64,000 bases of DNA, taken from Pseudomonas sp. QS1027. GTDB taxonomy: Bacteria; Pseudomonadota; Gammaproteobacteria; Pseudomonadales; Pseudomonadaceae. The translations under genes and the position numbers were made by a program. This document shows positions 8,736 through 17,872 of this stretch, piece after piece. The notes under the pieces were generated by a model. It had not been told where the DNA came from and searched no databases. It was given only the letters and a program-made list of their open reading frames with translations. The stretch's first letter is position 1; each line of letters begins with the position of its first letter. The stretch lies in NCBI RefSeq assembly GCF_002814235.1, contig NZ_PHSU01000016.1, positions 123,982-187,981 of the forward strand. Reading direction: 5' to 3'.

Positions 8736-10618
8736 GGCATCACCTGCAAGGGGGTTGAGTCGGCATATTCAGGTTTTAGCTTGCCATCCGGGCCGAGCAA
8801 CCAGGCGTCCATGACCTGGCGAACCACCGGCGCGGCGACGCCGGAACCGGACTCGCCGTTCTCGACCATCACCGCCACGGCGATTTTCGGGTTGTTGGCC
8901 GGGGCGAAGCCGACGAACAGGGCGTGATCGCGATGACGTTCCTGGACTTTCGAGCGGTCATACTTCTCACCCTGCTTGATCGCCACGACCTGGGCGGTCC
9001 CGCTCTTGCCGGCGATCAGGTACTGCGAACCGACGGCCGCCTTGCGCGCGGTGCCACGGGCGCCGTGCATCACTTGCTGCATACCGTGGCTGACCTTTTC
9101 CCAATCCGATGGGTTACGCAGGACGATATCCGGCATCGGGTCGTTATCCAGCGGTTTCTGGCCTTCGATGGTCTTGGCCAGGTGCGGACGGTTCCACACC
9201 CCCTTGTTCGCCACCAGCGCCGTGGCCTGGGCCAGTTGCAGGGGCGTGGCCTGCATATAGCCCTGGCCGATCCCGAGGATCAGGGTTTCCCCCGGGAACC
9301 AGGCCTGGCGCCGGGTGCTGCGCTTCCATTCGCGCGAAGGCATCAGCCCCGGCGATTCCTCGAACATGTCCAGGGAGACCTTCTGGCCCAGGCCGAACTT
9401 GTTCATGTAGGTGGACAGCCGGTCGATGCCCAGCTTGTGCGCCAGATCATAGAAGTAGGTGTCGTTGGAACGCATGATCGCCGTGTCCAGGTCCACCCAG
9501 CCATCGCCGGTGCGGTTCCAGTTGCGGTATTTGTGATCGTAGTTGGGCAGTTCGTAATAACCGGGATCGAAGACCCGCGTCGACGGGCTGACCACGCCGC
9601 TGTCGAGCCCGGCAATCGCCACCGCCGGCTTGATGGTCGAGCCCGGCGGATAGAGGCCACGCAGCACCCGGTTGAACAGCGGCCGGTCGATGGAGTCGCG
9701 CAACTCGGCGTAGGCCTTGAAGCCGATCCCGGTGACGAACAGGTTCGGGTCGAAACTCGGCTGGCTGACCATCGCCAGCACCTCGCCAGTGGCCGGGTCC
9801 AGCGCCACCACGGCGCCACGGCGGCCGCCGAGGGCCTCTTCGGCGGCTTCCTGCAACTTGATGTCCAGGCTCAGGACGATGTCCTTGCCCGGCACCGGGT
9901 CGGTGCGCTTGAGCACCCGCAGGATACGCCCGCGGGCGTTGGTCTCGACTTCCTCGTAACCGACCTGGCCGTGCAGCTCGGCCTCGTAGAAACGCTCGAT
10001 GCCGGTCTTGCCGATATGGTGGGTACCGCTGTAGTTCACCGGATCCAGGGTCTTGAGTTCGGCCTCGTTGATCCGCCCCATATAACCTACCGAGTGCGCG
10101 AAGTGCGCACCCTGGGGATAGTGGCGAACCAATTGCGCCACCACCTCGACGCCCGGCAGGCGGAACTGGTTCACGGCCACGCGGGCGATCTGCTCTTCGG
10201 TCAACTCGAACAGGATCGGCACCGGCTCGAACGGCCGCCGGCCCTGGCGCACGCGTTTTTCGAAGAGGACGCGATCGTCCGGGGTGAGCTGCAGGACCTC
10301 GACCAGCACATCCAGCACCTGGCGCCAGTCACCCGAGCGTTCACGGGTCACGCTGAGGCTGAAACTGGGTCGGTTATCCGCCACCACGAGGCCGCTACGG
10401 TCGTAGATCAGGCCGCGGCTCGGTGGAATCGACTGGACATGGACGCGGTTGTTTTCCGACTTGGTCGAGTGATAGTCGTACTGGACCACCTGGAGGAAAT
10501 ACAGCCGGGCGATCAGCACGCCGATCAGCGCCACCACCACAATTGCGCCGACCACGACACGGTTACGCACCAGACGGGCGTCTTTCTCGTGGTCCTTGAG
10601 GCGAATCGGCTGGGTCAT
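8732..10618 (-). CDS. mrdA: Penicillin-binding protein 2 (PBP2) transpeptidase
   Basis: Essential class B PBP that crosslinks peptidoglycan in the cell cylinder with RodA. 628 aa. One N-terminal membrane anchor (residues ~20-43), then a PBP dimerisation domain (~60-230) and the transpeptidase domain. Active-site motifs: Ser327 in GSTIKPA (SxxK), SND in IMRSNDTYFYD, and KSG in IAGKSGTAQVV. The stop overlaps the rodA start by four bases, giving translational coupling of the two complex partners. Confidence 0.97.
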   Translation of the reverse strand: MTQPIRLKDHEKDARLVRNRVVVGAIVVVALIGVLIARLYFLQVVQYDYHSTKSENNRVHVQSIPPSRGLIYDRSGLVVADNRPSFSLSVTRERSGDWRQVLDVLVEVLQLTPDDRVLFEKRVRQGRRPFEPVPILFELTEEQIARVAVNQFRLPGVEVVAQLVRHYPQGAHFAHSVGYMGRINEAELKTLDPVNYSGTHHIGKTGIERFYEAELHGQVGYEEVETNARGRILRVLKRTDPVPGKDIVLSLDIKLQEAAEEALGGRRGAVVALDPATGEVLAMVSQPSFDPNLFVTGIGFKAYAELRDSIDRPLFNRVLRGLYPPGSTIKPAVAIAGLDSGVVSPSTRVFDPGYYELPNYDHKYRNWNRTGDGWVDLDTAIMRSNDTYFYDLAHKLGIDRLSTYMNKFGLGQKVSLDMFEESPGLMPSREWKRSTRRQAWFPGETLILGIGQGYMQATPLQLAQATALVANKGVWNRPHLAKTIEGQKPLDNDPMPDIVLRNPSDWEKVSHGMQQVMHGARGTARKAAVGSQYLIAGKSGTAQVVAIKQGEKYDRSKVQERHRDHALFVGFAPANNPKIAVAVMVENGESGSGVAAPVVRQVMDAWLLGPDGKLKPEYADSTPLQVMP

Positions 10619-10627
10619 TCGGCAGGC

Positions 10628-11095
10628 TTATTTATGGTAAGGATGCCCGGACAGCACGGTCCAGGCGCGATACAGCTGTTCACCGATCAGGATCCGCACC
10701 AACGGGTGCGGCAAGGTCAGCGGCGACAGCGACCAGCGCTGATCGGCCCGCGCACAGACTTCCGGCGCCAGCCCCTCGGGGCCGCCGACCATGAAGTTGA
10801 CCGTGCGCGAATCCAGCCGCCAGCGATCCAGCTCGACCGCCAACTGCTCGGTGCTCCATGGCTTGCCATGGACCTCCAGCGTGACGATCCGCTCGTTCGG
10901 ACCGACCTTGGCCAGCATCGCTTCGCCTTCCTGACGGATAAAGCGCGTCACGTCGGCGTTCTTGCCCCGGGTATTGAGCGGAATTTCCACCAGTTCCAGC
11001 GCCAGTTCGGATGGCAGACGCTTGGCATACTCATGCCAACCCTCTTCCACCCACTTGGGCATGCGTGAACCGACAGCAATCAGGCGCAGGCGCAC
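10628..11095 (-). CDS. rlmH: 23S rRNA pseudouridine-1915 N3-methyltransferase
   Basis: SPOUT-class methyltransferase that modifies pseudouridine 1915 in helix 69 of 23S rRNA on assembled 70S ribosomes. 155 aa, full length. The SAM-binding trefoil knot is seen in NFMVGGPEGLAPEV and the C-terminal signature is LPHPLVRILIGEQLYRAWTVLSGHPYHK. Starts with GTG at 11095. It lies ten bases downstream of rsfS, the usual ribosome-associated pairing. Confidence 0.97.
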   Translation of the reverse strand: MRLRLIAVGSRMPKWVEEGWHEYAKRLPSELALELVEIPLNTRGKNADVTRFIRQEGEAMLAKVGPNERIVTLEVHGKPWSTEQLAVELDRWRLDSRTVNFMVGGPEGLAPEVCARADQRWSLSPLTLPHPLVRILIGEQLYRAWTVLSGHPYHK

Positions 11096-11104
11096 AACGC
11101 CACC

Positions 11105-11599
11105 TTATTCCTGATCTTTGTTGAGCTTGATGAAGTGCTCATGGGTGTTTTCCGGGCTGTGGTGCGCGGCGCTGGCCGAACGGCTCTGCTCGGCACCCTG
11201 CCACAAACGCTCCAGGTCATAGAACTGACGAGCACTGGCGGTCATCATGTGGACGATCACGTCGTCCATGTCCAACAGCACCCAGTCGCTGTCGCCCTTG
11301 CCTTCTTCACCCAATGGCTTGATGCCCAGGGCCTTGACCGCTTCGCGGACCTTGTCCAGCATCGCGCCGATCTGGCGGTTGGAGGTACCGGTGGCGATGA
11401 TCATGAAGTCGGTGATGCTCTGCTTTTCGCGAACGTCGATCACCAGGATGTCCTGGCCCTTGACGTCTTCCAGGGCCGCTACGGCAACCTTGACCAGCTC
11501 TTCACCCTTGAGCGGCTCGCCGCTGAGGACTTTCTCCGGCAGCGGAGCACTCTTGAACGTGCCTTTGCGCTTTACTTTGTTTACGTCGTTGTTGGTCAT
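11105..11599 (-). CDS. rsfS: Ribosomal silencing factor RsfS
   Basis: Binds ribosomal protein L14 and blocks subunit joining when nutrients run low. The DUF143 core spans about residues 38-135 (ILVIDVREKQSITDFMIIATGTSNRQIGAM to DWVLLDMDDVIVHMMTASARQFYDLERLW). There are a charged N-terminal extension (VKRKGTFKSAPLPEKVLSG) and a C-terminal tail (about 25 residues), so the protein (164 aa) is longer than the ~105 aa E. coli form. Between nadD and rlmH, as in relatives. Confidence 0.95.
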   Translation of the reverse strand: MTNNDVNKVKRKGTFKSAPLPEKVLSGEPLKGEELVKVAVAALEDVKGQDILVIDVREKQSITDFMIIATGTSNRQIGAMLDKVREAVKALGIKPLGEEGKGDSDWVLLDMDDVIVHMMTASARQFYDLERLWQGAEQSRSASAAHHSPENTHEHFIKLNKDQE

Positions 11600-11669
11600 A
11601 TAAAACTCGTTTTGCTCATATGTTCGGGCGCTTCAATACACGACTATTCGTGCTTTCAAGCGCGCCGTT

Positions 11670-12356
11670 TCAGTTCGACGCACGGTACAGCCCGTGCGCA
11701 TCGATATAGGCCAGGACCGCGTCAGGCACCAGGTAACGTACCGACTTACCGCTGGCCAGCAGTTGACGGATCTGGGTGGCCGACACCGCGAGGGGTGTCT
11801 GCCAGACGAATGTAATATGCCCGCCAGGCCCCGGCAGGGCCTTCGGGTCGCTGACCGACCGCGCGGCCAGCAGGTTGCGCAAGGCATCCGGCGGTTCGCT
11901 GTCGGCATCCGGGCGTTGCAGCACCAGGATATGGCAATGCTGGAGCAATTCTTCCCAGCGGTGCCACGTGGGCAGGCCGCAAAATGCGTCCCAGCCCAAC
12001 AACAAGAATAACTGGTCATCGGCGGCCAGCTCGGCGCGCATAAGTTCCAGGGTGTCGATTGTGTAGGACGGCTTGTCCCGTTGCAGCTCGCGGTCGTCCA
12101 CCACCAGCGGGCTGACGCCGGCCACCGCGCAATCGACCATCGCCAATCGATCGATGGCCGAGACCTGCGGTGTATCACGATGGGGCGGCCGGGCACTGGG
12201 GGTCAGGCGCAACTCATCGAGGTCCATCAGTTCCGCGACTTCCAGGGCACTGCGCAAATGGCCGATGTGCACCGGGTCGAAGGTTCCGCCGAGCACGCCG
12301 ATACGCCGGGGCGAAACCTGGCGCGGGCTGACGACGGCTGACGGACGTTTACTCAC
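11670..12356 (-). CDS. nadD: Nicotinate-nucleotide adenylyltransferase
   Basis: Joins nicotinate mononucleotide and ATP to form deamido-NAD in NAD synthesis. The nucleotidyltransferase motif GGTFDPVHIGHLR is near residues 23-35, and the second motif, SATQIRQLLASG, is near the C-terminus (variant of the usual SSTxIR). 228 aa. The start is GTG at 12356, four bases after the proA stop, so the two are probably co-transcribed. Confidence 0.96.
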   Translation of the reverse strand: MSKRPSAVVSPRQVSPRRIGVLGGTFDPVHIGHLRSALEVAELMDLDELRLTPSARPPHRDTPQVSAIDRLAMVDCAVAGVSPLVVDDRELQRDKPSYTIDTLELMRAELAADDQLFLLLGWDAFCGLPTWHRWEELLQHCHILVLQRPDADSEPPDALRNLLAARSVSDPKALPGPGGHITFVWQTPLAVSATQIRQLLASGKSVRYLVPDAVLAYIDAHGLYRASN

Positions 12357-12360
12357 TCGT

Positions 12361-13632
12361 TCAGACCGCGACCTGACCGCGCAACTGCCCGTCGCCGACC
12401 ACGATGTACTTCTCGCAGGTCAGGCCTTCCAGCCCTACCGGGCCGCGGGCGTGCAGCTTATCAGTAGAAATGCCGATCTCGGCACCCAATCCGTATTCGA
12501 AGCCGTCGGCGAAGCAGGTCGGGGCATTGAGCATCACCGAACTGGAGTCGACTTCGGCCATGAAGGCCCGGGACTGCGCCAGGTTTTCAGTGACGATGGC
12601 GTCGGTGTGGTGCGAACCATAGTGATTGATGTGCTCGATGGCCGCGTCCAGCCCGTCGACCACACGAATCGACAGGATCGGCGCCAGGTATTCGGTGCTC
12701 CAGTCTTCTTCGGTGGCGGCGACCGCCTCGATCACCGCACGGGTCCGCTCGCAACCGCGCAGCTCGACACCCTTGGCGCGCAGGCGCTCGGCCATGGCCG
12801 GGAGGAATTCGGCGGCGACCGCCTTATCCACCAACAGGGTTTCCATGGCGCCACAGATGCCATAACGGTAGGTCTTGGCGTTGAAAGCGATGTCACGGGC
12901 CTTCGCCAGGTCGGCGTGGGCGCTGACATACACGTGGCAGATGCCGTCCAGGTGCTTGATCACCGGCACCCGCGCCTCGCGGCTGACCCGCTCGATCAGG
13001 CCCTTGCCACCGCGCGGCACGATCACGTCGACGTACTCGGGCATGCTGATCAGCGCGCCAACGGCGGCGCGGTCGGTGACTTCCACCACCTGCACCACGG
13101 CGGCCGGCAGACCGGCCTCGTCCAGGCCGCGCTGGATACAGGCGGCAATGGCACGGTTGGAATGAATGGCCTCGGAGCCGCCGCGCAGGATGGTCGCGTT
13201 ACCCGACTTGAGGCACAGGCTGGCGGCATCGATGGTCACGTTCGGCCGCGACTCGTAAATGATGCCGATCACGCCCAGGGGCACGCGCATCTTGCCGACC
13301 TGAATCCCCGATGGCCGGTAACTCATGTCGCGGATCGCCCCCACCGGGTCCGGCAAGCTCGCCACCTGACGCAGGCCGACGATCATGCCGTCGATGCGCT
13401 CAGGGGTCAGGGCCAGACGTTCAACCAGTGCAGGCTCCAGGCCATTGGCGCGGGCGGCGGCCAGATCGAGTTCGTTGGCGGCACTCAGCTCGGCGCGGGC
13501 AGCGTCCAACGCAGCGGCGGCGGCCAGCAGGGCGCGGTTCTTCTGCGCGGTGCTGGCACGGCCGATCACGCGGGAAGCCTCGCGGGCAGCGCGACCCAGA
13601 CGGGTCATATAGTCGAGAACGGACTCAGTCAT
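12361..13632 (-). CDS. proA: Gamma-glutamyl phosphate reductase
   Basis: NADPH-dependent reduction of gamma-glutamyl phosphate to glutamate semialdehyde, the second step of proline synthesis. 423 aa. Aldehyde-dehydrogenase fold with RVPLGVIGIIYESRPNVT, the catalytic Cys in KHLDGICHVYV, and GTCGAMETLL-like block KTYRYGICGAMETLL. ATG start at 13632. First gene of the proA-nadD-rsfS-rlmH-mrdA run; the 180 bases to mpg carry the divergent promoters. Confidence 0.97.
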   Translation of the reverse strand: MTESVLDYMTRLGRAAREASRVIGRASTAQKNRALLAAAAALDAARAELSAANELDLAAARANGLEPALVERLALTPERIDGMIVGLRQVASLPDPVGAIRDMSYRPSGIQVGKMRVPLGVIGIIYESRPNVTIDAASLCLKSGNATILRGGSEAIHSNRAIAACIQRGLDEAGLPAAVVQVVEVTDRAAVGALISMPEYVDVIVPRGGKGLIERVSREARVPVIKHLDGICHVYVSAHADLAKARDIAFNAKTYRYGICGAMETLLVDKAVAAEFLPAMAERLRAKGVELRGCERTRAVIEAVAATEEDWSTEYLAPILSIRVVDGLDAAIEHINHYGSHHTDAIVTENLAQSRAFMAEVDSSSVMLNAPTCFADGFEYGLGAEIGISTDKLHARGPVGLEGLTCEKYIVVGDGQLRGQVAV

Positions 13633-13812
13633 GGCTCTAAGGGGGACTTGGCAAAGAGGAAAGCGGCCGATTATAGCTGTCGCGCCGCCTCACGGACAGC
13701 GGTGCCGGGCGGATGGTCGAAATGGAGGGCAAATAGCCGGTGTTCAGACTCGATTAAGGCATAAAACGTTATGCTTGCCCTCCCATCAGCCATCAACAGT
13801 CTCGCGCCCACG

Positions 13813-14499
13813 ATGTCCAGCCTCACTCCAGCGCCCTTGCCGAACGCCCTGCCCGACGCCTTTTTCGACCGTGATGCGCAGTTGCTCGCCCGTGAATTGC
13901 TGGGCAAAGTCGTTCGTCACAAAGTCGGCGAGCTCTGGCTGGCCGCGCGGATCATCGAGACCGAAGCCTATTACCTCGAGGAAAAAGGCAGCCATGCCTC
14001 CCTCGGCTATACAGAAAAGCGTAAGGCTTTGTTTCTGGATGGCGGACATATCTATATGTATTACTCCCGTGGCGGCGATTCGCTGAACGTCAGCGCCCAC
14101 GGGCCGGGCAACGCGGTACTGATCAAATCGGCTTATCCGTGGGTCGACGAGCTGTCTGGCGCGGCCAGCCTGGCGCAGATGCTGCTGAACAATCCGGCGG
14201 CCAATGGCACCGCGCGCCCCACGCAGAAGCTGTGCGCGGGGCAGACCCTGCTGTGCAAGGCCCTCGGGCTCAAGGTGCCGATGTGGGACGCCAAGCGCTT
14301 CGACCCACAGGGGCTGGTGGTCGAGGATGTCGGCGTCCAAGTGACACAGATCATCCAGACCACCCGCCTGGGCATTCCCGACGGGCGTGACGAACAACTG
14401 ATGTACCGCTTCGTCGACGCGACTCATGCGGCATATTGCACGCGCAACCCGCTCCGGCGGGGGCAGGTCGAAGGTCGCGACTATTTTTTGCACGGTTGA
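13813..14499 (+). CDS. mpg: DNA-3-methyladenine glycosylase (AAG/MPG family)
   Basis: Base-excision repair enzyme that removes alkylated purines. The AAG fold is shown by ARIIETEAYYLEEKGSHASLG, which contains the catalytic Glu, by IYMYYSRGGDSLNV, and by the C-terminal RYCTRNP-like TRNPLRRGQVEGRDYF. I use the ATG at 13813 (MSSLTPAP, 228 aa); the open frame also allows an ATG at 13771. Divergent from proA. A minus-strand open frame covers the same bases but is a shadow with no domain. Confidence 0.92.
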   Translation: MSSLTPAPLPNALPDAFFDRDAQLLARELLGKVVRHKVGELWLAARIIETEAYYLEEKGSHASLGYTEKRKALFLDGGHIYMYYSRGGDSLNVSAHGPGNAVLIKSAYPWVDELSGAASLAQMLLNNPAANGTARPTQKLCAGQTLLCKALGLKVPMWDAKRFDPQGLVVEDVGVQVTQIIQTTRLGIPDGRDEQLMYRFVDATHAAYCTRNPLRRGQVEGRDYFLHG

Positions 14500-14514
14500 A
14501 AAAGGAAGTCTTCC

Positions 14515-15831
14515 ATGGGCCCATGGCTCGATAGCATCACCGGCTGGCTGACCGCCAACCCACAATGGCTGGGCGTGGCGATTGTCATCGTCGCCTGCCT
14601 CGAATGCCTGGCCATCGTCGGCAGCATCGTGCCGGGCACGGTCACGCTGTTCGCCATCGCCTTACTGGCCGGCAGCGGCGCCCTGCCCCTGGGGGAAACC
14701 CTGCTGCTGGGGTTCATCGGTGGCCTGATCGGTGATGTGATCTCCTACACCCTGGGCCGCCGCTTCCACCAGAACATCCGGCGCCTGCCGGGCCTGCGCA
14801 GTCACCCGCAGTGGATCAGCGGCGCCGAAAGCTACTTCCAGCGCTACGGCATCGCCAGCCTGCTGGTCGGACGTTTTATCGGCCCCCTGCGCCCGATGCT
14901 GCCCATGATCGCGGGCATGTGCGACATGCCCTTGCCGCGCTTTATCGGCGTCAGCCTGATCGCCGGCGCCGGCTGGTCGGTGGTCTACCTGCTGCCGGGC
15001 TGGGCCACCGGTGCGGCCATCCGCCTGCCTTTGCCCGAAGGGTTCTGGGCGCAGACCGGCGTGGTCGCGTTCGGCCTCGTCGCGCTGCTCGGGCTGTGCA
15101 TCCATTGCAGCGTGAAACGCCATCCCCGGGCCACCCTGCTGATTTCGGGCTTGAGCCTGGCATTGCTGGTCAGCCTGTTTATCGGCTACCCCCACCTCAA
15201 GGCCTTCGACCAGGGCCTGATGGCGCTGGTCCAGGAACATCGCGACCAGGCGCTGGACGTGGCGGCGGTTGTCGCCACGCGCCTGGGCGACTTCCGCATC
15301 CAGTTCATCGTCGCCGGAACACTGACCGCACTGCTGTTTCTCGCCCGCCAATGGCGCCAGGGACTGTTTTTCGGCGCCACCCTGGCGGTAACGGCGCTGG
15401 GCAACACCGCCGCCAAATACTTCTTCGCGCGGATCCGCCCGGAAGTCCTGGCCGAGCCGATCACCAGCTTCAGCATGCCCAGCGGCCACAGTTCGGGCTC
15501 GTTCGCGTTTTTCCTGATGCTCGCGGTACTGGCCGGGCGCGAACAACCGCCACGGATGCGCATGACCTGGCTATTGCTCGGCTGCCTGCCGGCGCTGGTG
15601 GTGGCGCTGTCACGGGTATACCTGGGCGCGCACTGGCCCACCGACGTCCTGGCCGGCGCCCTGCTCGCCATCACGGTGCTCGCCGCCAGCCTGAGCCTCA
15701 GCCAGCGTTTCATGCCGCTACCGGCCATGCCTCCACGGGCCTGGTGGCTGATCCTGCCGGCCGCGGTGGCGATCTACGGGTTTCATGCGCTGTGGCATTT
15801 GCAGCATGAGATCGGCCGATACGCCTATTGA
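14515..15831 (+). CDS. DedA-family membrane protein fused to PAP2 phosphatase
   Basis: Two-domain membrane protein, 438 aa. The N-terminal half (~1-200) is a DedA/SNARE-associated domain (VGSIVPGTVTLFAIALLAGSG, GRFIGPLRPMLPMIAGMCDM). The C-terminal half is a PAP2 lipid phosphatase with all three motifs: KYFFARIRP (KX6RP), MPSGHSSGS (PSGH) and SRVYLGAHWPTD (SRX5HX3D). DedA proteins flip or move polyprenyl/phospholipids and PAP2 enzymes dephosphorylate undecaprenyl-PP or lipid phosphates, so the fusion suggests linked transport and dephosphorylation; that coupling is inference. It starts 15 bases after mpg, with GGAAG upstream. Confidence 0.88.
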   Translation: MGPWLDSITGWLTANPQWLGVAIVIVACLECLAIVGSIVPGTVTLFAIALLAGSGALPLGETLLLGFIGGLIGDVISYTLGRRFHQNIRRLPGLRSHPQWISGAESYFQRYGIASLLVGRFIGPLRPMLPMIAGMCDMPLPRFIGVSLIAGAGWSVVYLLPGWATGAAIRLPLPEGFWAQTGVVAFGLVALLGLCIHCSVKRHPRATLLISGLSLALLVSLFIGYPHLKAFDQGLMALVQEHRDQALDVAAVVATRLGDFRIQFIVAGTLTALLFLARQWRQGLFFGATLAVTALGNTAAKYFFARIRPEVLAEPITSFSMPSGHSSGSFAFFLMLAVLAGREQPPRMRMTWLLLGCLPALVVALSRVYLGAHWPTDVLAGALLAITVLAASLSLSQRFMPLPAMPPRAWWLILPAAVAIYGFHALWHLQHEIGRYAY

Positions 15832-15836
15832 GGGGT

Positions 15837-16058
15837 TTAGGGCGGGTCGCTTTCCACGACTGCAAGGTTGATGGCATAAAACCGACCGTCCTCGCCCTGC
15901 ACGACTTCATAGGTCACGGTATCGCCGGCCTTCAAGGTCGGTCCACCGTCAGCAGCCGATTTCACGTGAAAGAAAAGCTCTCGTCCGTCCAGGTGCGCTG
16001 TGATCACGCCCACTCCGCCTCGGGCGGAGTCATAACGTTCTTCTCCGTGCTTATCCAT
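15837..16058 (-). CDS. Divergent cold-shock-domain-like small protein
   Basis: 73 aa from the ATG at 16058 (MDKHGEERYD), chosen because GGGAG lies 8 bases upstream; the longer frame would need TTG. The pattern RGGVGVITAHLDGRELFFHVKSAADGGPTLKAGDTVTYEVVQ follows the cold-shock fold. RNP1 (normally KGFGFI) is reduced to GGVGVI and RNP2 to LFFHV, so nucleic-acid contacts are altered. It lies about 100 bases downstream of a normal cold-shock gene on the same strand and may be co-transcribed with it. Function unknown; OB-fold assignment is moderately sure. Confidence 0.7.
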   Translation of the reverse strand: MDKHGEERYDSARGGVGVITAHLDGRELFFHVKSAADGGPTLKAGDTVTYEVVQGEDGRFYAINLAVVESDPP

Positions 16059-16159
16059 CACTGTTTCTCCCAAAAAGGAAGAGGCACACTCGGACGCCGA
16101 ACTTATAAAGCTCGATCATCCAGGGGATGTTTGGACAGCCCTGTCTACACGGCAAATTC

Positions 16160-16372
16160 TCAAAGTATTTGAACTTCTTCCGCTTGCAGACCCTTTTGCC
16201 CTTGGGCAGTTCTAAAGCTCACTTTCTGCCCCTCAGCGAGACTTTTAAAACCAGTCCCCTGGATGGCTTTGAAATGCACAAAAACATCCGGGCTACCATC
16301 ATCTGTCGTGATAAACCCAAAGCCTTTCGCATCATTGAACCATTTGACCGTACCATTTTTTCGATCTGACAT
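16160..16372 (-). CDS. Cold-shock protein (CspA family)
   Basis: Single-stranded nucleic-acid chaperone, 70 aa from the ATG at 16372 (MSDRKNGTVKWF). RNP1 is KGFGFIT and RNP2 is VFVHF, both intact; the C-terminus is QKGLQAEEVQIL. An in-frame TTG two codons upstream is less likely. The ~110 bases of leader up to the palindromes at 16444-16501 are typical of cold-shock genes, which are regulated through their 5' UTR. Which pseudomonad Csp orthologue this is cannot be told from sequence alone. Confidence 0.93.
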   Translation of the reverse strand: MSDRKNGTVKWFNDAKGFGFITTDDGSPDVFVHFKAIQGTGFKSLAEGQKVSFRTAQGQKGLQAEEVQIL

Positions 16373-16443
16373 TTCCAATCTTCCCAGCTGCTGAATGACG
16401 CAAGCTCGTTCGTGGACAACTTTCGTCCTACGAGCTTTCCATA

Positions 16444-16501
16444 TTGACTCATGTCAAGACTGGATCCATTACGCACGGCCGGCTACTGTCATTTCTGACA
16501 G
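16444..16501 (-). promoter_or_regulatory. Two perfect inverted repeats upstream of the cold-shock gene
   Basis: Two palindromes lie close together: TTGAC-TCAT-GTCAA at 16444-16457 and CTGTCA-TTTC-TGACAG at 16486-16501. On the minus strand the first contains TTGACA, a perfect -35 hexamer, though I see no good -10 at the right distance. They may be operators or leader/terminator hairpins between the LON-domain gene and the cold-shock gene. Confidence 0.4.
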
Positions 16502-16554
16502 GTTTTCAGATTATTTTTATATAACGGTTATTCCATGTCATTACATGGGCGCAC

Positions 16555-17145
16555 TCAAGCAAACAACTCGCCCTGCAATTCGTCCAATAACACCTGAATC
16601 GCATCCAGGCGCTGCTGAGGGTCATCCAGTTCCAGCAGGTCGATCTTGTCCAGTTCGGAAAACGGCAGCAGATAGGCCAACTGATTGGCCAGCGATTGCT
16701 GTCCGGTCGCTTCGCTGCCCATATTCAAGGCCGCGACCATCGGGTGTTCGGCCAGTGCCTTGAGCAGCGCCACCAGGTCCTCGTCCTCCTCCTGCAACGG
16801 CTGTTCGGGGGCTTCATCCAGCCACTCGACCTCGGCGACCGTCAGTTGATCGCGCTGCAACTCACTGCTCAGCACGCGGAAACGCCGAGCGCCTTCGACC
16901 CGAATGCCCAGCAAGCCGTTGTCCTGCTGCTGGAAATCGCGGATCAGGGCTTCGCAGCCGACCAGGGCAAAGCCTTCCGGCGCATCGCCGACCTCCTGGC
17001 CCTCAAGAATGCAGACCACACCAAAACCGCTGCCCTGTTTCATGCAGCGACTGATCATGTCCAGGTAACGCGCCTCGAAAATCTGCAAGTCGAGGATACA
17101 ACCGGGAAACAGCACGGTGCTCAGGGGAAACAACGCCAGATTCAT
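16555..17145 (-). CDS. LON substrate-binding-domain protein
   Basis: 196 aa stand-alone LON N-terminal (substrate-binding) domain: LALFPLSTVLFPGCILDLQIFEARYLDMI at the start, FGVVCILEGQEVG and LLGIRVEGARRFRVL further on. There is no AAA+ or protease domain, so it is not Lon protease itself. Family members are annotated as peptidase S16-like proteins of unknown role, possibly protein binding. Ten bases downstream of lrgB on the same strand. Confidence 0.88.
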   Translation of the reverse strand: MNLALFPLSTVLFPGCILDLQIFEARYLDMISRCMKQGSGFGVVCILEGQEVGDAPEGFALVGCEALIRDFQQQDNGLLGIRVEGARRFRVLSSELQRDQLTVAEVEWLDEAPEQPLQEEDEDLVALLKALAEHPMVAALNMGSEATGQQSLANQLAYLLPFSELDKIDLLELDDPQQRLDAIQVLLDELQGELFA

Positions 17146-17155
17146 AACGATTTCC

Positions 17156-17872
17156 TTAAACCACCAAAGTCACCGCCAACGGCAGCAAGACTGCCGTGGC
17201 CACGCCCATCAGGCTCATCGCCAGCGCCGCGAAAGCGCCGCATTCTTCACTTTCCTGCAAGGCGACCGAGGTGCCCACCGCATGAGCGGTCATGCCCAGG
17301 GCCATGCCCCGGGCTTCCGGTGCATGGACACCCAGCCGCGTCAGCAACCAGGGCCCGGCAATGGCGCCAATTACCCCGGTGATCAACACGAACACCGCCG
17401 CCAGGGCCGCCACGCCGCCGATCTGCTCGGCCACCAGCATGGCGATGGGCGAAGTGACCGACTTGGGCAGCAGGGTCATGAGGATCATGTGGTCGGCCCC
17501 GAACAACCAACCGAAGAACACGCCCAAGCCTGTCGCCAATATCCCACCAATCACCAGCGTAGTAAAAATCGGCCAGAACAACTGCCGGATTCGCCTCAGG
17601 TTCAAGTACAGCGGCACGGCCAGCGCCACCGTCGCCGGCCCCAGCAGAATACCGAGGATCTCGGTGCTCCTGCGGTATTCGGCGTACTCCAGGTCGCAGA
17701 GCAACAGGATAGCGACCACCAGCGCCATCGAGGCCAGGACCGGCTGCAGGAAAACCCAGCGGGTCTTCTCGAACCCCGCCAGCACCAGTTGATAGGTACC
17801 CAGGGTAATGCCGATGCCGAACAGCGGATGATGGATCACCGCCGTCCAGGCCCCCTGCCAATCGAAGTTCAT
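17156..17872 (-). CDS. lrgB: LrgB/CidB-family membrane protein
   Basis: 238 aa polytopic membrane protein of the LrgB family, partner of LrgA in holin/antiholin-like or metabolite (pyruvate) export systems. Family blocks: HPLFGIGITLGTYQL, LGPATVALAVPLY, LLPKSVTSPIAM and RGMALGMTAHAVGTSVA. Its start overlaps the lrgA stop by four bases (ATGA), so the two are translationally coupled. Confidence 0.93.
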   Translation of the reverse strand: MNFDWQGAWTAVIHHPLFGIGITLGTYQLVLAGFEKTRWVFLQPVLASMALVVAILLLCDLEYAEYRRSTEILGILLGPATVALAVPLYLNLRRIRQLFWPIFTTLVIGGILATGLGVFFGWLFGADHMILMTLLPKSVTSPIAMLVAEQIGGVAALAAVFVLITGVIGAIAGPWLLTRLGVHAPEARGMALGMTAHAVGTSVALQESEECGAFAALAMSLMGVATAVLLPLAVTLVV

